A stretch of DNA of 64,000 nt from Dehalococcoidia bacterium (lineage in GTDB: Bacteria > Chloroflexota > Dehalococcoidia > GIF9 > AB-539-J10). Shown here in pieces: positions 57,529 through 64,000 of the stretch. The stretch lies in assembly GCA_016930935.1 (NCBI GenBank), contig JAFGFT010000026.1:1-64000 (forward strand), in the 5' to 3' direction. The notes below the pieces were generated by a model that searched no databases, was not told the origin of the DNA, and saw nothing but the letters and a program-made list of their open reading frames with translations. Made by a program: the position numbers and the translations under genes. Each line of letters begins with the position of its first letter. The stretch's first letter is position 1.

Positions 57529-58359
57529 CTAGTCACCAAGATACGTGGAGATAACCTGTTCGTTTTCACGTATTGCGGCAGGAGTGCCTTCGGCGATCTT
57601 CTCACCATAGTGGAGAACGACGACACGGTCCGCGATGTCCATCACGACATCAGTGAGATGCTCCACCATCAGAATGGTCATCCCCCTGGAACGCAGCATC
57701 CGCAGCAGGGCGCTCAGTCTTTCAATCTCTTCAGTATCCAGCCCTCCGTATGGCTCATCCAGCAGCAACAATGTCGGCTTGCAGAGCAGAGCCCTCGCCA
57801 GCCCGACCAGCTTCTGTTCGCCCCATGAGAGCTCGGAAGGAAATTCGTGCAGCACTCCGGACAGGCCCACCTTCGCAAGCTGGTCCACCGCTACATGTCG
57901 AATCCTCCGCTCCTCGCTCACTGCACGGCTGAGCCGCAGACCTGTACCGACTAGCCCTCCGTCAGTCCAGACGTGCGCCCCCGTCATGACGTTATCCAGC
58001 ACAGACATGTTCGAGAATAGCTGGATATCCTGAAACACCTGAGTGGATCCGAGTGCAGCTATCTGGTACGCCGGCATCGTGTCGATACGCCGGCCTTCAA
58101 GCCATATCTGACCGCCGGAAGGCTTCAGGAGGCCACTCGTCATGCGCAGCAGCGTGCTTTTCCCGGCCCCGTTGGGTCCAATGATGCACAGAATTTCGCC
58201 GCGCTCGACAGAGAAACTCACATCTTTCACTGCAAGCAGTTCTCCATACGAGACGGTGAGACCCCTGTATTCGAGCATCGGGCAGTGACCGTCGCCTGAC
58301 ATCGCCATGTCAGCCCGTGCCTCAGACCTTGCACTCATATCCGCCGCTCCTTCCGCCAC
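57529..58359 (-). CDS. livG: Branched-chain amino acid ABC transporter ATP-binding protein (LivG-type)
   Basis: IIGPNGAGKSTLLRMTSGLL; ELSWGEQKLVGLARALLCKPTLLLLDEP; start uncertain. Confidence 0.92.
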   Translation of the reverse strand: MAEGAADMSARSEARADMAMSGDGHCPMLEYRGLTVSYGELLAVKDVSFSVERGEILCIIGPNGAGKSTLLRMTSGLLKPSGGQIWLEGRRIDTMPAYQIAALGSTQVFQDIQLFSNMSVLDNVMTGAHVWTDGGLVGTGLRLSRAVSEERRIRHVAVDQLAKVGLSGVLHEFPSELSWGEQKLVGLARALLCKPTLLLLDEPYGGLDTEEIERLSALLRMLRSRGMTILMVEHLTDVVMDIADRVVVLHYGEKIAEGTPAAIRENEQVISTYLGD

Positions 58360-59363
58360 CGCGACATGCGCGAAGGGAGGGAGTAGAGGCCCGCGGGCAG
58401 GAACAGCAGGCTGACGACCAGCACTACACCGTACGCCACAAGTTCATACGCTCCGGTCGGTCCGCCGAGCACGATGGGCGCCACCTCACGCAGAAACTCG
58501 GTCAATAGCACGATGAGGGCGGAGCCAACTATGGCGCCCCACGGACTGGAAACCCCGCCAACAATGACCATAATGGCCACAAGGACAGACATATTCACAC
58601 TGAACGTACCGGGCTCTATCACGCTCGTGTGGTGGGCATATACGCCGCCGGCCATACCTGCAAAGAAGGCGGCAACGACGAATGCGAGCACCTTGTAATG
58701 CATCGGGTCGATTCCCAGCACCTGCCCTGTGTCCTCCGTGCCTCCGGCGAGAACATTGACAGACTTGAGTGCACGACCGACCCGTGATGAGGCTATGTTA
58801 CTCGTGAGGACGAGAGCAACGAACGCCATGATCCACACGAGGTAATAGACGAATACCGTATAGGGCACCACCTTCGGATAGGACAGACGTGGAATCTGCA
58901 CAAGACCGGTCGCACCACCCGTCAGACCGGACACGCTGATGACCAGGTAGTAGAAGATGAGATTCACCGTCAGCGTCACTCCAGCAACAATGATGCCCCG
59001 CAGCCTGAGGATGGCCCTACCTATCGGCACAGCCAGTAATCCGCTTGCCGCCGCAGCGAGAGGTATCGCCAGCCACGGAGACAGGCCCAGTCTCATACTC
59101 AACAGGGCTGAAATGTACGCACCGCTCCCGTAGAAGACGCCCTGTCCCAGGGACACCTGTCCCGCCAGACCCGTTATCAGCACGAGGCCCATCGCCACCG
59201 TTGCGTACAATCCGATGCTGATAAACACACTCTGCATATAGGGATTGCCGAACACAGGGAGCAGTACCATCACCGCGAGCAGCACGAGGGCCGGACGTGA
59301 AACGCGCGGCATGTTCCTCACCCTGGCAACACGCGCCCTGATGACATCAGCAGTCGCACTCAT
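58335..59363 (-). CDS. livM: Branched-chain amino acid ABC permease (LivM-type)
   Basis: ATVAMGLVLITGLAGQVSLGQGVFYGSGAY; MVIVGGVSSPWGAIVGSALIVLLTEFL. Confidence 0.92.
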   Translation of the reverse strand: MSATADVIRARVARVRNMPRVSRPALVLLAVMVLLPVFGNPYMQSVFISIGLYATVAMGLVLITGLAGQVSLGQGVFYGSGAYISALLSMRLGLSPWLAIPLAAAASGLLAVPIGRAILRLRGIIVAGVTLTVNLIFYYLVISVSGLTGGATGLVQIPRLSYPKVVPYTVFVYYLVWIMAFVALVLTSNIASSRVGRALKSVNVLAGGTEDTGQVLGIDPMHYKVLAFVVAAFFAGMAGGVYAHHTSVIEPGTFSVNMSVLVAIMVIVGGVSSPWGAIVGSALIVLLTEFLREVAPIVLGGPTGAYELVAYGVVLVVSLLFLPAGLYSLPSRMSRWRKERRI

Positions 59364-60235
59364 TCCAGACCACCCCGCGCGGGAAACAACCCTCTCGGAC
59401 GCATGAGAAAGACGACGAGGAGGGCTCCAAGCGCGATCGCGTCATGGTAGCCCGTGGGCATCAGGCCGGCAGAGAGAGCCTCTGCGAACCCAACGAGCAG
59501 TCCTCCGACAATGACGCCCTCAACACGATGAAGACCACCGACGAAGGCCGCCAGCAACCCCTTGATGGTCAAAGGCACGCCGACGTTGTACGCGGTCATG
59601 GTCAGCGGAGTAATCGTCGCTCCGGCAATCGCGCCGAGACCCGCGGCCAGCACGAAGGAAAGCAAAGCCATTCGTTCAACGCTGATGCCGACTGAGCGCG
59701 CCCCGAGAGGCTCATCAGCACAAGCTCGCAGACCCTTACCGACCATCGTATGGCCGAAGAAGTAGTACAGACCAACAACCATGAGCACAGTCATTCCGAC
59801 GACCCATGGCGCCTGTCCGAAGATAGTCGCTCCCCACAAATGTATGCTGGAACTGCCGAGGAAGTTGGTCAGGGAGCGGTATTCCCAGCCCCAGACAAGC
59901 AGGGTGATTCCTTCGATAGCGAAGGCAAAACCCACGGTCAAGAAAGCGAGAGTTGAACCCGAAGCGTTTCGCGCCGGTCGAATAACGAAGAGATAGAGCG
60001 CCGCCCCACTCACGACGGTGATGAAGACAGCGAGGATGATTGCCCCCGCGAGAGGCACGCCCATTGCGGTGAAGCTGACCGTCAACATCCCGCCAAGCAT
60101 CACGAACTCACCCTGAGCAAGGTTCAGCACGCGGGTGACGCCATAGACCACAAACAGACCCAGCCCGAGTGCAGCATAGATGCACCCGAGCGTGAGTCCG
60201 CTTATCAGCGATTGAAGGACAGTAGTAGAATCCAC
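59360..60235 (-). CDS. livH: Branched-chain amino acid ABC permease (LivH-type)
   Basis: LISGLTLGCIYAALGLGLFVVYGVTRVLNLAQGEFVMLGG. Confidence 0.93.
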   Translation of the reverse strand: MDSTTVLQSLISGLTLGCIYAALGLGLFVVYGVTRVLNLAQGEFVMLGGMLTVSFTAMGVPLAGAIILAVFITVVSGAALYLFVIRPARNASGSTLAFLTVGFAFAIEGITLLVWGWEYRSLTNFLGSSSIHLWGATIFGQAPWVVGMTVLMVVGLYYFFGHTMVGKGLRACADEPLGARSVGISVERMALLSFVLAAGLGAIAGATITPLTMTAYNVGVPLTIKGLLAAFVGGLHRVEGVIVGGLLVGFAEALSAGLMPTGYHDAIALGALLVVFLMRPRGLFPARGGLE

Positions 60236-60252
60236 TCAAAGGTTCCGTTCAG

Positions 60253-61446
60253 CTAGTCGTCGTAATGTGTCCTGAGAAGAACCTTCTCGCCATCTTTGAA
60301 AGTGACAAGTACCTCCTTGGGAACGACCCTTCCGTAGTGGTCGTCAGGTGACATGGTGTAGGTCCCGATAATGACGCTCAGATTCTCCGTCTGTTCGTAG
60401 GCATCTCTCAGTTGGCTTCGCGCCTTCGCGATGTCGCTGAGGTCGGGGTCGGCACGCTCCAACCCATCGGCGATGAACGTTATGAACGACCACCCGATTG
60501 CCTCATAGATTCCGGGGATGCGTCCATACTCAGCAGAGAAATCCTCTTCAAACTGCTGACACATTGCCTTGTCAGTGTCGCTATCGGACAACTGCGGCCA
60601 GATTGTAGGTTTGTTGTCGAGGAACCCTGGTGAAGGCTCCATCTCGTAGGCCTCAGAGAACGATTCGTAGTATCGGAGAGATGACTGTGCGGGAGTGGTC
60701 GCTATCGGAATCATAATTCCCATCTCGCGCGCCTGCTTGATAGCAAGTGCTCCTGCAGGGCCACTGCCCCAAATGAGCATGGATTCGGCGCCGGACGACC
60801 TGATGTTTGCGAGTTGGGGAGTCATGTCCGTGGCGCCAGGGTCGAACTGCTGCATCTCCACGACTTCCATACCCATAGTCGGTGCAACCTGCCCCAGGTA
60901 GTACTCGCCACCCTCGCCATAGCCGCTGTTCTCAATCATGGCGGCAACAGTTGTCGCGCCCATGTCATCCCTCAGGTACTTGAGTGGCAGTGGAATATAG
61001 TCAGCTTCGCAGGAAGAGGGCTTGAAGGTCCAGGCACCAAGCTGGTCCATGATGAGTCCCGTGCCCGAAATGATTAGGCCGGGCGTCTCGTTGTCGTTCA
61101 ATATCGGAATTGCACCATGAGACAGGGCTGTCGCAGTGGCCGATGCCAACGTTATGACTTGCTCTACCTCAATCAGCTTCTGTGCGCCGAGCGCGGTATC
61201 CGTTGCCGTGCCTTTGTCATCAATGAGGACGAGTTCGATGTCCTTCCCGTTGATACCGCCAGCCTCGTTAATCTGCTTGACTCTCAGCTGCGCCCCCTCC
61301 AGCGATGCCAATCCGAGCGCCGCATAGGGTCCGGTCTGGGACGCCAGATACCCAACTTTGTACGTATTCGCACTGCCGCCTGCACAACCAATCGTGCCGA
61401 CCGCCAGCAGCGTCAGACAGCAGAACACCAATCCCAGTTTCCGCAT
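60253..61446 (-). CDS. Branched-chain amino acid ABC substrate-binding lipoprotein
   Basis: Lipobox AVGTIGCAGG; YKVGYLASQTGPYAALGLASLEGAQLRVKQINEAGGINGKDIELVLIDDKG. Confidence 0.92.
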   Translation of the reverse strand: MRKLGLVFCCLTLLAVGTIGCAGGSANTYKVGYLASQTGPYAALGLASLEGAQLRVKQINEAGGINGKDIELVLIDDKGTATDTALGAQKLIEVEQVITLASATATALSHGAIPILNDNETPGLIISGTGLIMDQLGAWTFKPSSCEADYIPLPLKYLRDDMGATTVAAMIENSGYGEGGEYYLGQVAPTMGMEVVEMQQFDPGATDMTPQLANIRSSGAESMLIWGSGPAGALAIKQAREMGIMIPIATTPAQSSLRYYESFSEAYEMEPSPGFLDNKPTIWPQLSDSDTDKAMCQQFEEDFSAEYGRIPGIYEAIGWSFITFIADGLERADPDLSDIAKARSQLRDAYEQTENLSVIIGTYTMSPDDHYGRVVPKEVLVTFKDGEKVLLRTHYDD

Positions 61447-61568
61447 AGTAGTCCTCCGTATTCTCCTTCCAGATTCCGAAAGTTGCTCAAGGACGGGTGC
61501 CATGTCGCCCGTAACAAACGTCTACTGCTCCACATCCGGGCGTGAATCGTGAAGCAGAAAAGACGGTC

Positions 61569-62444
61569 CTACACCTTGTAGAAGCCGAAGGTCACAAAGC
61601 CAAGGCCATTCTGAATGGCGGTCACTGCCCGACCATGGGAGATGACCAGTTCGTCGACGTCGACTTTGTCCTCAAGAAGGTGCTTGAGATACTGCGCGTC
61701 CTCTTCGGCCCCGATGTGAACGATTGCCCCCGAGAGGGACCCTTCTCCTATCCTGTCAGTCGCAATAGTGACCATCTTATTGATGAGCTGTCTCTTGGCA
61801 CGCGCTCGCGCCACAAGATTGACAGTACCGTCGGTTGAGTGGTCCACCTCAATCATCGCCTTGAACCCGGTAGCGCTTTGCTCTTCTGATTCAGCCCACG
61901 CCTTGGCCTTGAAGATGCGTCCACCCTTGTCGCGAAAGAAGAGTGTCTCGAAGCAATACAGCGAACAGATCGCATCGCGCACTTCGTAGGCCTTCTTCAC
62001 CACTTCGTCGAAGCCCACACCATCCATAGCCAGTCTTGCGGCCTTCATCGCAATGGGCATCTCCCCTGCCTCGACGGTCAGCGTATCCACGGGCTCGATT
62101 CGCAGACCAGGGTGTTTCTCCATGCACATTTTGCTTGCCTCAACTGCAGACTCGTAGGTCTTGGTGAACCTGGAAGTCATGTGAAATGAGACTATGGACT
62201 CCGCACTCTCCGCAGCCTTCTCATACGCGACGAGGAACTCGCCTATCGAGGTTGCTGAGGTAGTCGGTAGATCGCCCTTCTGTGCGAGCCTCTTGAGCAA
62301 CCAGTCCATGTCGACTTCCGTCTCCGGATAGTCCTTGCCATCGATGATTGCATGGAGTGGAACAACCCCTATGTCGAACTTATCGACAATATCCTGAGGC
62401 ACTGCCGCAGGTGCATCCACTATGACAGCCACCGGTCTCTTCAT
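61569..62444 (-). CDS. DegV-family fatty-acid-binding protein
   Basis: VDAPAAVPQDIVDKFDIGVVPLHAIIDGKDYPE; TTSATSIGEFLVAYEKAAESAESIVSFHMTSRFTKTYESA. Confidence 0.92.
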   Translation of the reverse strand: MKRPVAVIVDAPAAVPQDIVDKFDIGVVPLHAIIDGKDYPETEVDMDWLLKRLAQKGDLPTTSATSIGEFLVAYEKAAESAESIVSFHMTSRFTKTYESAVEASKMCMEKHPGLRIEPVDTLTVEAGEMPIAMKAARLAMDGVGFDEVVKKAYEVRDAICSLYCFETLFFRDKGGRIFKAKAWAESEEQSATGFKAMIEVDHSTDGTVNLVARARAKRQLINKMVTIATDRIGEGSLSGAIVHIGAEEDAQYLKHLLEDKVDVDELVISHGRAVTAIQNGLGFVTFGFYKV

Positions 62445-62692
62445 GTGTTCAGACTCCCTTCGACGTATAGAGTGACAGGCATGATACCTCGGTTCACGAT
62501 ATATCGCAACGTGATATATGGTCGCTGACCACCATCACTTTGTCAAGAGCCTTCAGTCCGAAACAACCCGCGAACAACCGACGCAGTGTTGCTCAGAACG
62601 CGCCACACGTTCAGGTCCTATGTACACGACGTGTGGAACTGAACATGCTAAAATGCCTCCCTGCTATGCAACGCGCGACAGGAGCACAACAC

Positions 62693-63892
62693 ATGAATAG
62701 AACCATGGCTCGTACGTTTGCCCTTCTCCTCGCGACTCTGGTCGGCTCGATGCAGATGGTGGGCTGTAGCGGGGAAGTCAGTTTCACCACTGCCAACCTC
62801 AGCGAAGCAATGCTCGCGGAAGGTATTGACAGCGAAGGCAAGCCCATCGGGGTAACCAACGTCTTTGAGATTGACACGCCGGAGATATTCTGTTCGGCGA
62901 AACTCTCCAACGCCCCTGATGACACGGAAATCCTCTCAGAGTGGTACTACGTCAGCGGCGAGCTTGAGGACGTCGAAAACCTGCTCATCGATTCCGTGCC
63001 ATTCACTGCTGACGGCAGTCAATATCTGCAATTCTCTCTGACCATTCCGGACAACGGGTGGCCCAGGGGCAGCTATAAGCTGGTGCTCTACATAGACGGC
63101 AAGGAAGAGGTCACGCTTCCATTCACTGTCGGCAGCGCAGACAACCCGTTTGCCGCAACAGGCAGCTCAGCAACACTCACGGAACCAGTCATGGCACTCG
63201 GCGTCGACGCTGAGGCCAGGCCGGTGAACCCGACCACGACATTCGCAGTCGACACACCGGAGATATACTGCTCGGTCAAACTCAACGATGCCCCCGCAGG
63301 CACTCAGATACTCTCGGAATGGTATTATGTCAAGGGTGAAGTGGCCGATGTCACGAACCTGCTGATTGACTCTGTTCCGCTCACGGCTGACGGCACCCTG
63401 TACCTGAAGTTCTGGTTGCAGAAGCCGGACAATGGCTGGCCAAAGGGCGAGTACAGACTGGATTTCTATCTCAATGGCACAGCAGCCTTGTCCGTCCCGT
63501 TTTCGGTTGGAGACGCCACCAACCCGTTCGTTCCAGCATCCCCTGCCACCCCAATCAGCGAGGCAACCATGGCGCGAGGCGTCAACGCCGATGGCACTCC
63601 TGAGAATATCACCTCAACCTTCGATGTCAACACGCCGGAAATCTATACCTCCATGTGGGTTGAGGGGCCGCCTGCGGGCACGCAACTCGGCGCGGAGTGG
63701 TACTACATCAGCGGAGAGGTTGAGGGACTGACGGACTACCTCATGGACTCTGTCGAAATCGAGATAGAGGAAGCCAATTACTACTACTTCTACTATCCGC
63801 GACCAGACGGCGGATGGCCAAGGGGGAATTACGCGATTGTGTTGTACCTGGACGGCGTACAGCAGACCTCACTACCGTTCACGGTCTCCTAG
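62693..63892 (+). CDS. Lipoprotein with three tandem ~125-aa repeats
   Basis: Lipobox SMQMVGCSG; TPEI(F/Y)..., (L/A)EWYYV.GE(L/V).., PDGGWP.G.Y...LY.(D/N)G...(L/V)PF(T/S)V repeated three times. Confidence 0.8.
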   Translation: MNRTMARTFALLLATLVGSMQMVGCSGEVSFTTANLSEAMLAEGIDSEGKPIGVTNVFEIDTPEIFCSAKLSNAPDDTEILSEWYYVSGELEDVENLLIDSVPFTADGSQYLQFSLTIPDNGWPRGSYKLVLYIDGKEEVTLPFTVGSADNPFAATGSSATLTEPVMALGVDAEARPVNPTTTFAVDTPEIYCSVKLNDAPAGTQILSEWYYVKGEVADVTNLLIDSVPLTADGTLYLKFWLQKPDNGWPKGEYRLDFYLNGTAALSVPFSVGDATNPFVPASPATPISEATMARGVNADGTPENITSTFDVNTPEIYTSMWVEGPPAGTQLGAEWYYISGEVEGLTDYLMDSVEIEIEEANYYYFYYPRPDGGWPRGNYAIVLYLDGVQQTSLPFTVS

Positions 63893-63910
63893 ATTTGAAG
63901 CATGCTTAGC

Positions 63911-63945
63911 CGGGGAGGGGTGCACACACAGTCCGCTCCTCCCCG
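63911..63945 (+). terminator. Hairpin downstream of the repeat lipoprotein
   Basis: CGGGGAGG (63911-63918) / CCTCCCCG (63938-63945) then ATTCTAT; weak U-tract. Confidence 0.5.
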
Positions 63946-64000
63946 ATTCTATCTGTCACGTACGACGCAGAAGCCTCATCAGCAGGGCAAGACTCAACCT

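Overview
Bacterial chromosomal window, moderately high GC. Gene content (DUF4382/sigma pair, four-subunit 2-oxoacid:ferredoxin oxidoreductase, TRAP and Liv transporters, RicT-like protein, DnaD/DnaC-like genes, Hyp operon) suggests a Chloroflexota/Dehalococcoidia-like genome; this is inference only. The window is almost fully coding. Blocks in order: (1) sigma factor end + membrane DUF4382 protein + DUF4382 lipoprotein, then a GGDEF protein; (2) 3.5-14.3 kb metabolic cluster with three C_GCAxxG_C_C-type proteins, two near-paralogous NAD-epimerases, an SDR, a VOC protein, a TRAP transporter and a HypE/AIR-synthase-like protein; (3) 14.5-30.6 kb accessory/defence-rich region with HicAB-like, AbiEi/AbiEii and HigBA-like modules, ArsR/ArsM, and a compact 5mC-methyltransferase / UvrD-helicase-PD-(D/E)XK nuclease / Vsr operon facing a stand-alone HNH-type N-domain protein; (4) housekeeping: PorABDG, lysA, holB, RicT-like, HNH, SDRs, plsY, DnaC-like/DnaD/DnaB/L9/TrxB, YceD/L32/FabD/NusB; (5) complete hypABFCDE with a DUF6125-like insert; (6) Liv ABC transporter, DegV, and a three-repeat lipoprotein. 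The best candidate for an undescribed system is the methyltransferase-helicase/nuclease-Vsr operon at 23.0-28.1 kb. Other items of note are a cysteine-rich HicB-like protein, a tandem-duplicated DnaC-like AAA+ protein, and a RicT-like protein with a repetitive acidic N-terminus. No tRNA, rRNA, CRISPR array or insertion sequence was recognised. All family assignments are from reading motifs; no database search was run.
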